From Isoetes taiwanensis (taxonomy: Eukaryota > Streptophyta > Lycopodiopsida > Isoetales > Isoetaceae): a stretch of 64,000 nt of DNA. The notes under the pieces were generated by a model. It was not told where the DNA came from. It was given only the letters and a program-made list of their open reading frames with translations, and did no database searches. Position 1 is the first letter of the stretch. Every line of letters begins with the position of its first letter. The stretch spans positions 24,479 to 88,478 of the forward strand of contig JAJEKV010000801.1 of NCBI GenBank assembly GCA_021234155.1. The letters are read 5' to 3'. The translations under genes and the position numbers were made by a program. Shown here piece after piece: positions 45,679 through 58,339 of the stretch.

Positions 45679-47193
45679 TCAAGATGATACTAAACCCAAG
45701 TAGAAGCTTGAAGGAGAAGCAAGAAAAGAATTTTGGAGGAAACAACATTTTGTTCTTGTAATCGATGGGATTGCCCATTGCAGATAACAGGGCGTCAGCC
45801 ATTCTCTTCTATGGAATCCACACACAAAACCAATTATGATTAGATCAAGCAGATGCCCAAGGCATATGTTGAAAAGCTTGCACAAAAACACCCCATGCGA
45901 CTTCTTGTTCTGCTGTTCATGATGAACCATTGGAAATAGTGGACCTAATGTGAGAGGCTCACATAAGCAGAGGAAAGGCACAAAAATAATCTTTCCAAAA
46001 GCATCTGTTGTGCTATAAAGTGCCCAGAAAACTATAGAAGGCAGTAGTATTGCTAAGAAAACATAAACATAGTAATATCTGAAGCTGTTGGAATTATGAT
46101 AGAAACCTTCTTCAACGATCACCTCAAATGCTAAGCATCTCAATAGAAGTGTAGAAACTGTGTACCAAGCTGCATAAAAAAAAAGTGATTCATTATGGGA
46201 ACATATCCTCAAAGTTATAGTTCTTTAACCAATTTTATATAAATTTCTCTCTCCAGACATAAACAAAAATTATTTAATTACAAGTAACTTGTATCAAAGA
46301 TCGCCAAAGAATCTCAGATTCAAAAAAAGGTCTATGAGCCGAGAATTTGATGATACAATAACATAGGAAAAAGTAAAGAACAAACTCATGACTAGAGTAG
46401 ATCAAATGCTGACCTGCTGCAATCCCAATGCATGTTCTTCCCATTACTGTGGGTTTTGCAGTGGCTATCATAATAGCTTGCGCTCCATTATAGGCACCAG
46501 ACAAGAAAAAGCTCCCAATGAGAGCACAAGTATCTTAGGTGGATTTGGAGATAATGAAAGATATCCCAATTCTGAGAATACATGGAACTGTAAAATCAAC
46601 TGTGGCCCTGTTTCAAGGGCAGCTGATAGGATATTGTAAATAGCATCCACTTCTGAATTCGAATATCTTTGACCCTACATTATAACATCAGTTTAAGCGT
46701 AAGATAACCTCCTCAGCTTAAAAAGAGAACAAGCAACAAATTATATAAGTATGAAGTCATAACATACCCTGAAACGTGCCTGTTCTCCATATTAAAAGCA
46801 CAAGGCGTCTAAAATAGATGAAAGGGAGGAAATACGCACATCGAACCACTTCCTTGTTTGTACCAAGGCGCAGAGAAAAAAATAAGGCATTCACTGTATG
46901 AGCTAGAAACATGAGCAGCAAGATGGCAGGAAATATTCAGGGAACTCTGATCTTTCCCCTTCCTTTATAATCCGAACCTCGGAAGCCTTATTATGGTATT
47001 CCAACAAATAATATTTCCATGCTGTGGCTATGTTGCTAACGAAATCAAAGAAATATGTCGAAACAGAAAAGAGGATGCTAAATGCAACCCAAAACTCTGA
47101 TGCCTGCCGTATTTTTTTTTTCACAGGGTTTTCAAACAGGGGCAAAAGTGAAACTAGGGCTGTAACACTCAATCTAAAAAACTGCTTATCCAT
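45679..47193 (-). pseudogene. XK-related-like multi-pass membrane protein gene with introns, frameshifted
   Basis: Three exon-like blocks on the minus strand. Block 1 (47193-46768): MDKQFFRL start, a hydrophobic segment FWVAFSILFSVSTYFFDFVS, WKYYLLEYHNKA, then after frame changes FPAILLLMFLAHTVNALFFS and VVRCAYFLPFIYFRRLV. Block 2 (46674-46414): SAALETGPQLILQF, the signature-like E-x-x-PQL-x-LQ of the XK/XKR scramblase-related family, then SGAYNGAQAIMIATAKP. Block 3 (46169-45679): AWYTVSTLLLRCLAFEVIVE and further membrane segments. Intron 46413-46170 is perfect (GCAGCAG|GTCAGC...TATGCAG|CTTGG) and joins the frames; intron 46767-46675 has GT-AG ends but leaves a one-base frame conflict. Frameshifts near 46925 and 46515 indicate a pseudogene or sequence errors. 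Family assignment rests on topology and short motifs. Confidence 0.55.
46170..46413 (-). other. Spliceosomal intron in the XK-related-like gene
   Basis: GT...AG intron of 244 bp in phase 1, with a T-rich tract (TTTTTTTTTATGCAG) before the acceptor. Joining its flanks gives a continuous membrane segment. Confidence 0.65.
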
Positions 47194-47925
47194 TTGGATT
47201 AGCTAAGACGTGACAGAAAAGGCGAGATCTTGAAACTCTAGCATAGCCCTGTTCAAATTAAAATGTTTGTTACAAATAGAGAAAAGAAGAGGCAGACCTT
47301 ATGGCTTGATCGTTACAGAGGAAACTGGCCGCAGTTCAATGGGCTTGTTAAGGAAGAAACCAAAGACTAGGACAAACCGAACCATTATTTTGACTGTGTG
47401 CTTCAATCGTCGAGGTATGGCTGGGATTATTCACAGTTTGCGTGATGCTATAGCTGTGCTGTGATATGGCCATGGCGAAGTGCGATTCCTGGACGGACAG
47501 GCAATTTGTACCTGCTACCACATTTTTTCCTACTTCTATCTTGTGACAGACTGAAAAGCAACCTACCCAAATGGACAGAAACACGCCTGGTCTAACACGG
47601 TCTTCTTTACATGTACCATATCATGGATTTTTTTTTTTCTCATAGAGGTCTTTTTATGTAGGACCAGCATTACGCCGTATGCGGGTTTACCCACGGGTGA
47701 CCTCCGACACCCAGGGATGCACGCGCCTGAAATTCCCTCAACAGATCAGACATAGCCATCTGAACAACACAAACAAGGTTCTTTTGAATAATAAACCAAC
47801 AAGGTAATTTTCAGTATTTCAAGGGCCCACTGGATCACAAGGTTTCGATCTTACTATTGGGCAAATTTGGAACATGCTAGGATAAAGATTTGTTGGGTTA
47901 AAAATGAATGTTTTGGTTCAGTTGA

Positions 47926-48009
47926 GGGTAGAAACCAAAGGGTTGAAATTGAAAATCTTTTGGTTTTGGGTAGAAACCAAAGGGTTGAAATTGAAAATCT
48001 TTTGGTTTT
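47926..48009 (+). repeat. Tandem duplication, 42-bp unit
   Basis: Two adjacent, identical 42-bp copies beginning GGGTAGAAACCAAAGGGTTG, at 47926-47967 and 47968-48009. Confidence 0.93.
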
Positions 48010-50585
48010 GTGTATCCTAGAAAATTTTTCTGACAATTTCTAGGATTTTTTACTCAAACAATGGAAGTTTCAGCTCTAAATACAAGCTACCCGACTTGCC
48101 AAAGTAACAATAGAAAGTTTTCGATGGGCCCTAAAAGTTTGCCCAACACTATGGTTCGTGCCCCCACACATTGTGTGATCCATTCTTAATTCATTGAGCT
48201 TGCTGTATGGAGGGGCCAAAGGTAGGTTTCAAGTCTTTTACTTGTCAAAGATTCTTTTATATTGTCTATCCATCTTCTTGACTATCTGTCATGTCACTTC
48301 TGCAAATGGATCATCCTTCCTTTCCAACTTGCAAAAAATTATTCTCTTTTTTCTTAAGCGGCCTTAAGCTCCCTTTTTGACATTTTGCATTGTCAACTCA
48401 AAGATTCTCATCCACCTTCTCCATTGGGATTTCGTTATGGTGAACTACAAAGAATAAATCATCATTAAGAAGACATTAAACACTAAATTCCAATATAAGG
48501 TGCATAACACCAATATCGATGCATCTATCTAGGGTCTTTCCTGTGAAGAAATCATTCTCATCAATCCATACCCCACCATAAAGTTCGTCAACGTGGCTTT
48601 GACAACTTGCTATGTTGATCCCCTCTTTTCATAGGGGCTCGCATGTGCTTAGATCACTCTTTTGTCATAAGTGAAAATATTTTAAATAGGCAGATAGGCA
48701 ATTCTATAGTCCGTGAAGCCGAAAAACAAGGATCTGATGTTAATCGCAATGGAATTAGCCTTACGTGTATCTTAAATACCATCAATATATTTTGCATTTT
48801 GTTGGAGGAATAATTGAGTAAAATATGTTTGGTGAAGAACTTCTACCCTACAAGTTCTATCATAATTGAACTAGTATTACCACCTCTCTTCCTCCTTCTC
48901 CATCAAAAGTTGGAAAGTGCTAAATTGATTAAGTTTGATACATGATGGCTTTCATGTGTTGTTGATGAAAAGTGAAGACATTTTTACGATTCATAAGGTG
49001 GTCTATGTCCCCCATGAGATACATATACAAAGGGGAAGGAAAGGCATAGATCCCGTAAATTAGGAACCAGAATCCCTTATTGGCAACTTATTAGTTCCCA
49101 TACATGGACTCAAACTATTTTCACAGGCATTCGGTTGTGGATAGGATGGATCCATGTGTTGATATATATCATGACATTTAGTAGTACATGCAAGGGTATG
49201 TATGTTAATTGAGGATTTCAATGTCCTTGCGGTTATTGGAGCAATTGACAACTTTCACCATCAAGTTGCTACAACTTCAAACTCTGAAGTTCTCACGGGC
49301 ATGCCGCGTCGGCTTGTGCAAACCGTCTTGTGACACAATTTTAAAGACAATTGCTCCAAATATTGGAATATTGTTGTCTTGATTATAATGGGCTCTCCCT
49401 GATATCCATCCTCCAAGTGTTAGGATCTAGTGTTGTAGATTATGTCTGATGGGTGAGCAAGATTCTTCATTTTTACAACACGAGTGCGGATAGGAATAGA
49501 TGCTTGGGATGAGGAGATGGACTCTTATTATCAAATTCTCTCTTCCACGATAGATTGGCAATCAATATAAGTCTAATATTAGCGACTTCTTATATTCCTC
49601 AACTCGGTTGGATTCACGATCAAGAAGAGGCTATGCCCAACTACTAACGATAGAGCCGTTTAGAATTTTCAACTTCCTACATTAGGCAACAAACTCCCAA
49701 ACTTGCCCTTTGTGCTTCTAGTGGGCGAGAATGATGTTTTAGGAGAAGACACACTAGGAGACCTTTACACATACCATGGTTCCTCGAAATGCATGGTTTG
49801 ATAATTAATGCAAAGAGCTAAAATGACAACTTGGGCTGGTACTTGGCCCTGCTCTTCGTGTGATAACAATCAAACAATACATAGCTTTCCTCAAGGAGAG
49901 AAAGGCACAATACATAGCATAAACATCAATAGGATGTTTTTCTTCTTAAGCACCACCCGAAGACATTTTAAAGGCGAGTATTATATAAACCCATGTACCC
50001 TCCTAGCAATATATTATGATCTCTTTAGATCTTACCTGAAAAGTCACAAACAAACACAAGAAAAGTAGCAGTAAGGGAGAGTTGGGGCAAAAGGTTAGGT
50101 TAATTCGGTTGGTTGGTTTGGATGTCTCTTGAGGTAGTTGTTGTAATTATTATCTTTGGGTTCTATGTGTGCTTTTGGTTTGCTAGCTATTGTGTAATAA
50201 GAAGCTTGGAACATGTGATACGAAATTGAATTTATGTGCAGCCAATAATAATGGATGATGATACTCATCCTAAACCAACAAAAGTTTCATCGACATTAAA
50301 AAAAAGGCAACCTAATAATCTAAAGCTTCTTTATTATTTGCATTAATATCTTTGGATTTAAGAATGGAAATTTTTCAAAAGGCGTGTTAACCGCATGACC
50401 ATATATCAAACGCTATCCATAGTACTCCAACCTATGCCAACCCTGAATCTTGTCGCAATATGATTTATGATTATTGTAATCTTTTTTATAAAAGAAAATT
50501 TTATATTCACAATTCCCACCCACCACTACAACAAAATTAACTTTGGAACTACAAATGGCATCATTCTGAATTCATAGTGTTCAAA
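48010..50585. other. No gene recognised
   Basis: Non-repetitive, moderately AT-rich. ORFs such as 49808-50068 lack recognisable motifs. Nothing supports a coding assignment. Confidence 0.55.
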
Positions 50586-50589
50586 AGTG

Positions 50590-50840
50590 GTTCTAAAATT
50601 GTTTTCTTAATATCTGACTCCTTAATCCTTGTTTGATGATACCCTAACTTAAAGTCTATCTTGCTGAATATGCAAGCACCTCAGAGTTCATTAGACTAAT
50701 CATATGCTCTACGAAATGGAATTTATCTTTGATTGTCGATTTGTTTATAAGGGCCCTGTAAGCCACACACATTTTGTATCCTTTGTCTTTCTTTCTAGGC
50801 TGCCCAGAGGGCAAAACCTAGTGATGGTGGTTGTGGTTGT
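50590..50840 (-). pseudogene. Ty3/gypsy reverse transcriptase relic
   Basis: On the minus strand the text KMCVAYRALINKSTIKDKF corresponds to the gypsy RT motif (R)MCVDYRALNKVTIKNKYP. HMISLMNS and an approximate GYHQ-region copy (GIIKQG) follow. It is heavily decayed and sits just outside the left LTR of E2. Confidence 0.6.
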
Positions 50841-51078
50841 GGGATTTGTCCTTCATATTCAATTCAAGGGTGGAAATTATCGGATTATAGTTTGAAGGCT
50901 CAAATTAAAAGTTAGAGCTAATTATAAGCCCGGTGTATCTTTCTGGCTACTTGATGAATGAAAAGCTTATCTATATTAAAGTGGTATTTTAGTGTGTGTA
51001 TATCTCGAGTCCTCATCCGACAATTGTATTGTATAAAATTTTAATGTCAATTGTAGTCGAGGTCCCATGACACGATCT

Positions 51079-52486
51079 TGTGGCGTCCCCACTGCAGGTG
51101 TCATTCTACCAGGTCTCCCTCGGGGCCTACCTAGGCTGCGGGCGTAAACATACATGTCGGTAGCACATATATCAACATCTGCGACCATCTCGAAGGATGG
51201 TCCTCCTCACTATCTGCATGGACAAAGATCGGCACATCACATAGGGGATCCTACCCAAGGCTCGGACTCAGGGTGGTGGCGGCTTGGGTCTCAGTTCGAT
51301 CTTGAGGAGAATTCATGGCAATGGAATTGGTGGCATAAGAACATGGCATAGGGTTGTCCACTCCATCCGCCCCTCTGTGCACACTTTGCGGTAGGCTGAA
51401 AAGTGTTGGGACTGGCCTTGTAGCCAGCGGGATGCATAGCCAAAGGGGCTATTCACGGGTCTCATCCTCCCGGTTCAGATGGGGCGGTAGGGATCACTCC
51501 CTCGAGAGATCTACATGCTGACTCAAGGTGACTAGAGGGCCCTTTGCCGTATTATTTGAACCCGGAAAGTGTACACCACTTCGCGGTGTCGAGCCCATGC
51601 CTTACCCGCTTTCGGTGGTAAGCCATTAGACCTAGTCACAATGATCCCGGTGGGCTTTACACACCCGGGGGATGGGTTAGGAGTCGAACATGAACCTCCT
51701 TCTTAGCCCGGTCGGCCCCTCCACCCACAACCGGTGTGGCTCTTGTACCAGGCGAATCTACAGGTGTGCTAGAGAGGCTACTCTAGGAGCATCAACTACA
51801 AGCTTTAGGGCCTCTACCCCCTTCCCAATACAAGGAGTTCTGAGAAATACATCATCCAAATACATCCACGGAAGAACTAAAGAACTAGATCCAATCATAG
51901 AGTTAGGTTCTTTGGTTAGTATCGAGATCTAAGATCTAGATAACTACTATGGGCAATTTAATAGTCTAAACCTCTTGATTCTATGACTAGAAGGCGGTTT
52001 AAGCTATTAAATTGACCAAACTCTGATCCTTAGTGGCTCCTCGACTGAGTTCAACCATCTGGCGGTGATCCGGTTGAGGCCCGATGGCGCAATTAAGCAG
52101 GCGGCGTCGGGGGGCGGTTTTGGCTCTGGGGCAGCCAAAGCGAGCTCTAAAACCCTAAGGGCGAAAACTAGCAAGCTAGGGTTTTCCTACCCTAAATAGA
52201 CATGGGGGTTTAGGCTAGGGTTTCCAATTACCCAATTTGGCATGTGGGATAATTGGAAGGCCCCACTTGCCTTTAGTGGCTAGGTGGCAAAATATGCCAA
52301 CATGGAAGGTGTGCCCTCATTAATGTGCACATGTGCACATTAATAATATATGAACACTCTAGTAAGTTGCCCCCTAGGGCTACTTACGGCTATCGTTGGC
52401 GTACCGTCAATCGGGGTGGCGTGTGCGGCGTGGCGATGGCGATTACAATGTGCGTTGGGGGGGTATCTTGTCTTTGGAGCGTCACA
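51079..52486 (-). repeat. 3' LTR of E2
   Basis: From TGTGGCGTCCCC to GGAGCGTCACA. It aligns with 62610-64000 from GGTGTCATTCTACC on. It shares LTR landmarks with the E1 family (CCATCCGCCCCTC, TTTGCGG.AGGCT) but is a distinct family. Compared with the 5' LTR it lacks about 130 bp near its left end. Confidence 0.88.
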
Positions 52487-52500
52487 TTCTCCCCACCTTG
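52487..52500 (-). other. Polypurine tract of E2
   Basis: The minus strand reads AAGGTGGGGAGAA directly before TGTGACG, as in E3. Confidence 0.88.
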
Positions 52501-53329
52501 AAATGATCTTTGTCGCGACATCGTGGGTCTCCCCACCTTGGGATCTTCCTAACACGCAGCACGCAATCAGCGTGATACCTACAATATAATCTTTATACAT
52601 TTATCGCGATTACTCTAAGGTAATTACTTTTTAGAACATTATTACGTTATTATATTATGGAATACTTATCAATTCATAACACCATTAACAAGTTATTCAC
52701 TATGTTAAGTTAGACAAAATTTCAACATTTCATATCTATAATTCTTTGTCAGGGTACTCTTCATTCCTTGCAACACATTCCAACAAAACTTGTGTTTGCA
52801 AGTCTTAAATCTTCGACCTCCTTGCCCTCGGGGGCTCTCGCGGCTGCGGTCGACACTACGTTAATACCGTTTTAATTATTTAATAAATTTTGGTTATATG
52901 GTGACCACCCACCTATCTACATGAATGCATGGCTAATCTCCGTGTAGGAAGAGGATGAATCTTCCATAATGGCGGGGAGGCGGCCTATATGCCTATATGC
53001 GCTCATGCCTACACCTCTAGTTGCCCGGCGTGGAGGATATCCTTCGGCGTGGGAAGCGTGAAGGATGGATTCCTCCTATCAAAGCATATATGGGGCTAAA
53101 GGTGCTTTCCCTATCAATGCATTCCTTAATGACCTCTTTTCTCGAGGTAGTCTCCTTAGGTGGGACAGTAGACTTTCTAATCTACCTTCCACTGCTTAAG
53201 CGAGCAGCGGTCATGCCTACATTGACATTACACCCGCCCTAGAGATCACCGTAGTGGTCTCATCATCGATAACGGGCATGCGACCCATACCAAGCATAGG
53301 TTGCATCGTAGATTAATCTATACAAGAAT

Positions 53330-53945
53330 TAACCTCGCAAATCGACATGCGAGCGATTTCTTGGAGATGACCTTGCTTAGTCCCATTGCTCCATAAATTG
53401 TGGGTCTTTGCTTTACTAAATCTTTCTTAAGTACCCCGTGGCGTCTTCCAGCGGTAAGTGTTTCCCTTGACCAAATCTTTGGAGGAATTCGATCTCCTCG
53501 TTTTCTTGAAAGCTTTATCAAGAATCAATTTACGGGACTATTTCGGTTGTTCCTCAGTCATTTCCAACAAGCGTTGGAGTGTCCAAGACCGTGCGGATTT
53601 GGAGTATGCTTCTTCAACAAACTCCGCGTGGAAGACCTTATGAATCTTTAGGTGTCTTTGGCAAATCCAACTTGTAGGATTGATTACCTACTCTCTTGAT
53701 TATTACGAAGGGTCCAGCCCACCTTGGAGCAAGCTTCTTGCAATTCCCAATCTGAGCCGCTGCTTTACCTTGATCTTGAGCCAAACATCATCTCAACTTT
53801 GAACTCTCTTCTGGTTCGATGCTTATCGGCGATGCTCTTTTGTCGACTTCTTGCGCTAGCGGATACCCTCGAACCTCTTCCACGAGCTGCTGCATATCGG
53901 CCAACATCTGCTGCTTGAAACTTCTACTTTTTTGACGGGGGGTTG
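53330..53945 (-). pseudogene. E2 integrase C-terminus and chromodomain remnant
   Basis: The minus strand, in several frames, gives text like the E1 region: AHLKVHK-like codons near 53650, then KKTRRSNSSKDLVK near 53500. The latter corresponds to the chromodomain start (FKKTRRSRLLQ in E1) and its LVKW strand. Heavy indels prevent a continuous frame. Assignment rests on collinearity with 6796-7320. Confidence 0.6.
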
Positions 53946-53959
53946 TGCCAAATTAATGC

Positions 53960-54700
53960 GGAGTTAGGCAGCGATAGCCATAATTGATCATAAATGGCGA
54001 CATTTGGGGCGATTCTGCTTGGTGCTATTGTATGCAAACTCCACCAAGTGAATAAATTCTTCCCACATACTTTGCTTATTCGGACATAGTTTGGTAGCAT
54101 GTCTTCTAAGATCTGTTGGTCCGCTCCGTGCGGCCATCCGTCGAGGATGATCGCCCGTGCTCATGGATAGCTTGGTCTGAATCGTCATAAAGAGGTCTTG
54201 CCAAAGGCACTCATGAACCGGATCTCAATGGGAGATAATCTCCCTTGGCATGCCATGAAGCACGAAGATCTCTTTGGTGAAGAGCTTTCTTTGTATCCAT
54301 AGGTTTGTATCGTGGTCACGCAAGGCACAAAATGTGCCATCTTTGACAACAATGGACCACTACCATCAAGGCATCCTTGCCTCTTAATTTGTTCTTGGGA
54401 GTCTGTGATGAAATCCATCTTTGATTACCTCCCACTTAGCGTTTAGCAGCGCTAATGGCTCTAATGCCCACGGAATTGAAGCTGCTACGCCGCCGTCTGG
54501 CGGCATAAGTGACATTCCTTGATGTAGCGAGCTATTTGCTTCTTCATTCTGGCCAATAATAGGCTGCTGCGCTTTTGAAATATGTTTTCATGAATCCGCA
54601 TGGCCCGGCTATTGGGCTGTTGTTGTCGCGTGTCATGGAGGATCAACTTCCTTACACGATGATTGAGATGCACGCACAACTTGTTCTTATGGTATAACGG
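53960..54700 (-). pseudogene. E2 integrase (zinc-binding domain and catalytic core), frameshifted
   Basis: Minus-strand pieces in order: VRKLILHDTRQQQPNSRAM, QIARYIKECHLCRQ (HHCC domain with its CxxC), MDFIT, LSKMAHFVPC, RFMSAFG, MWEEFIHLVEFAYNSTKQN. They match E1 block by block. The segment carrying the second Asp and the catalytic Glu is scrambled by indels. Confidence 0.82.
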
Positions 54701-54709
54701 GTTGCCTTC

Positions 54710-56150
54710 CTTCTTATAATGCTTGAAGGCCTCCGCTCTTTATCGTTCTAGCCTCCTTAGAGGCTTGCCCATACTTCCACGAAATCCACATCCGTTGGCA
54801 AGGACTCTTCAATCCTCTTACCAAAGTCATTTGGAGGCGTCGAAATTGCGTTGCAATGCACTCTAGTTGTCGGGGATGCCTTGGCGCATCTGCTACCACA
54901 TTGAGTTTCCACGGCTTGTAGACTATATCAAAGTCGTATTCCTCGAGGAACTCCATCCATCTCCGTGCCTCAGTTGAGGTGTGGTTGCGTGAATACATAT
55001 TGGAGGCTCGATGGTCGGTATCAATTGGAACTTCCTTCCCAAGAGGTAGTGCCTCCATATTCTTAGCATACGACAAGCGCAAGCAATTCACGATGCGTGC
55101 GTTGGGTGGCGGCGTCTGGCGTCGTTCATCTTCACGGAATCATCGCTACCACCGCGCTCTTCTTGCATAAGCCTTTGCACTGTAGCTATCTTACTGCATC
55201 GTTGCTACAAGCTTATCTTTCTCCGGTCCGGTGGGGTTAAAGGCTGGGGCTGTTGTTAAAGCTTCCTTCAACAATTCAAATCCCTTTTGGGCTTTCTTGT
55301 GCCAATGCTCTACCCAATCTTTCACCTTCTCGCCCTCGTCAGTGCGTTAGCGGGGCTGCTATCTTAGCAAAGTTCTTCCACGAACTTCTGTAGTACCACT
55401 GCTAGGCCAGAAAACCGACCTCGTGCACATTCTTGGGCCGACCCAGCGAATCCTTTGCTTCAATCTTGGCGGGGTCCGTCGAGATGCCTTCTGCCCGAGA
55501 TCACATGACCAAGGTATTCCACCTTCTCATTTGCGAAGTGGCGCCGACAACTTGGCGTACAAGCGGTGCCTCCTCAACTTCTCTAGCACCCTTCTCAAGT
55601 GTTGCCGCGTGCTCTTCAAGGGATCTGCTATACACCAAAATGTCATCAAAGAAAACAATCACAAAGGTGTCGGGAACTCCACGAAGATATGGTTCATGAG
55701 CCTCATGAGCGTTAGGGGGGGCATTTGATAAGCGAAAGGCATCCTTTGTGAACTCATAATGCCCATACGGCGTCACGAAGGCGGTCTTGTGGATATCCTC
55801 CTCCTTTATCCGTATCGATGGTAACTTGGACCTTAAATTCGATTTTGGAGAAGATCTTTGCTCCTTGAAGCTGATCCATCAAGTCGTCGATCTTGGAAGC
55901 GCATACTTGTTCTTAATGGTGTGCTTATTCAAGCTGTCTATAGTCTATGCACATCCTCAAAGATCCATCCTTCTTCTTGACAAAAGAATGGAAGCTCCAA
56001 GCGGCGAGACACTAGGTCTAATGAAACCTAGGTCGAGCAGCTCTCTAGCTGCTTCTTTAGCTCGGACAACTCTGCGTTGTCATTCTATATGGGGCCTTGC
56101 TTGTCGGTTTTGTTCGGTTCGAGTGCTATCTGCTTTCGACTCCCTATAAG
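54710..56150 (-). pseudogene. E2 reverse transcriptase and RNase H, frameshifted
   Basis: The minus strand shows the catalytic strand [30 protein letters not shown] and LSNAP, then RNase H text [25 protein letters not shown] and LNVVADA. Upstream, near 55.9-56.1 kb, are decayed forms of the DYRQLNK and PFGAP regions. The same FFDD box occurs in E1, and the two belong to related but distinct lineages. At least six frame changes are needed to follow it. Confidence 0.88.
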
Positions 56151-56339
56151 GAGGAGGGCTGCTTGATCTCATCACGGAAAGAGATCGTGGAACTCCGTGA
56201 TCAACTTAGCTATTTGCCTCGGCAACTGGCGAGCATCTTGTCTTCTTTGCTTCCTTCCAATTCCGGCTCACTAATCTCAAGCTTGAAGATGTATGCTACT
56301 GCTCACTCTTGATGCACTTGAGCGGTAGTTTAGAAGACA

Positions 56340-56760
56340 TACAGCTTTGCATGATGGGGACAACTTCTTTACTGTTATCTCAATGATCTTGCCGTCAGGG
56401 TGTTGGGAAGGTCACCTTAAAGCTTTCCACAATCAATAATGGCCCCTGCTGGTCCAAGGTACTCCATACCTATTATCAAGTCATTACTTGCCAATGCCCA
56501 TTACTTACGCCCCATCACGGATCTTAATCCCGGCAAGTCGATGTCAAAGTTGATTCTTTTACTGCCGTGCGCCTTCTTGCTCCACTTGCTAAGACAGCGG
56601 GCCTTGGCTTTGACTTTAATGGTTTCAACTTCAACATTTGAACCATGCGGGAGATGCAAAGTTATGGCTACTTCGAATCTATTGGGACTATAAATGACTT
56701 GGCCTTGGCCTTTCCCCTTTGTGGAAATTACTTTATCTTGGCTCTCTGCTTTGCTCTGTA
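56340..56760 (-). pseudogene. E2 protease region, decayed
   Basis: In the minus strand, text equivalent to E1 protease is visible: INFDIDLPGL (E1: ITFDIDLSG) and DLIIGMEYLGPAGAIIDC (E1: DLIVGMEFL...AMIDC). The catalytic DTG segment is not found intact; the region just upstream reads IDTEQSREP and then loses the frame. Confidence 0.7.
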
Positions 56761-56764
56761 TCTA

Positions 56765-58030
56765 TTGCGGCAAAGATATGACACTCACCACGAATGTAGT
56801 CGCGGGCCTCCTCGCCCGTCGTCGTCGAATAAGTGTCCCAATCTCCCAACTCGCTAGTTTTTGCACTCATGACATATGGGCGGGTTCTTTGTCCTATGGC
56901 TGGCTGAAACACACGAAACAAAATTTTGCTTTTCTATGCACTCTGTCTCTTTTCCTTGGGCATGGCTGCTTGAGAAAGGATCGCCTTTGCTTTGGAGTAG
57001 TTTGACCCTTCTGTTTGTCTTTGAAGGACACTGCTTCTTCTCCTCTTTGTTTCCCTTGATTGCCACTATATGGGGCTCTAGGCTGGTCTGGTGGTTTGTT
57101 CTCGGGCTAAAAGCGCTTTCTTTGCCTTGCCTTTATCTTGGTAATCTTGTTGCCTCGCCCCGCTATTACGAGGTCTGTCCCTTGCAAGCTTATTGCCTTG
57201 GACTCGGCTTCCCGATACCGTTCTAGGGTTTATTGCCCTTACAAACTGCGGATCTCCTCATTCGGACCTTCAATGTAGCTTTCCTTTGCATGCTTCTCAC
57301 CTAACTTTGGCACATCTGACCTTAGCCTCATAAATTCCTCACGTGTATTTAAATGCTTGACTTGTTGCCTTCTTTGCAGCTTTGTAGAAGCTATTTGCAT
57401 CATCTTTGGACTTGTGCTCTCTTGGAGCGTAATGGCTTGAAGGCTTTAGCAAACTTCTTGAACCTGCAAGCATCCACTGCTTAAGCCATGAGCCTTGGCA
57501 TAGCCCTTCCACCAAATGCGTCTTTGCTCGCCGGGTTATTTGTTGCCACCACGCCTTTATCCTTATCCTTCATACCATAGGCATTGCCGTATTAAGCTCA
57601 TCTCGTCAAGCCAAGCCTCTGCTTCCATGCGACCTGTTCTCGCTGAGAGAATTGCTCGAGCTTCTGGCCTTCCAAACATTTCCCAATGCGAGTCTACTTT
57701 CTTACGGTAGTCGAGAGGGTTCTTGTGTCCCTTTGTAGTCCCTCAGGGGTGGTTCCTCGCCTTTAGATGCGCTCCGGACTTGGTTACGCTCTTCTTCTTC
57801 CTCGGAATCGGGTCGAATCGAGCTTGAGTCGGAGGAGTCGAGCTGGGGACCTTCCTCTCTTGCTCCTCTTCTTGTCTCTACTTGTTCTCAGGGCTGATGC
57901 TTGCGGCGGTTGGCGTTACCCGCCGAACCTGCTCACAGCGTGCGGCTAGCAAGGCCTTTATCACGTTAGAGTGCGTCCTCATTTGCGATATTTCTTCTTA
58001 CGGGTCATTTGTCCAAACTCTTCAAGCGGG
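56765..58030 (-). pseudogene. E2 gag
   Basis: Minus-strand pieces: EEISQMRTHSNVIKALLAAR near 58000 (equivalent to the E1 start EEMMVESINARLVQM), then DYRKKVDSHWEMFGRPEARA, RMEAEAWLDE, REEFMRLRSDVPKLGEKHAK, ESYIEGPNEEIRSL and SKAISLQG (the capsid core of Ty3/gypsy Gag). After a basic stretch comes a poor zinc-knuckle region (CHECKN) and ARDYIRGECHIFA. Unlike E1 the capsid part is present, but the frame is broken repeatedly. Confidence 0.75.
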
Positions 58031-58339
58031 TTCCTTGCGGGCGTGGCACAGGCGGGCTCTGTTCCCCAGTAAGTTCCAGCGGTTAATCGTTCTCTCCTGG
58101 CGCTCGGGCCTCTAATTTTGCATACACAAGTGGTTCATATCTACATGGTTAGTTTTCCTTGCTTTCTTGCATTATTTATGTTTGTTGGCATGGTTGAGGG
58201 GACACAAAATATATCAACAAAACATTTATAGTGCAAGAGAATATTATATTTATATTTTATATTACACTAATACAAGAACTTGCAACTCTGCTAATCATTT
58301 ATTGTTGATGCGGTAAGATGGATTATCCTCAAGAACTTT

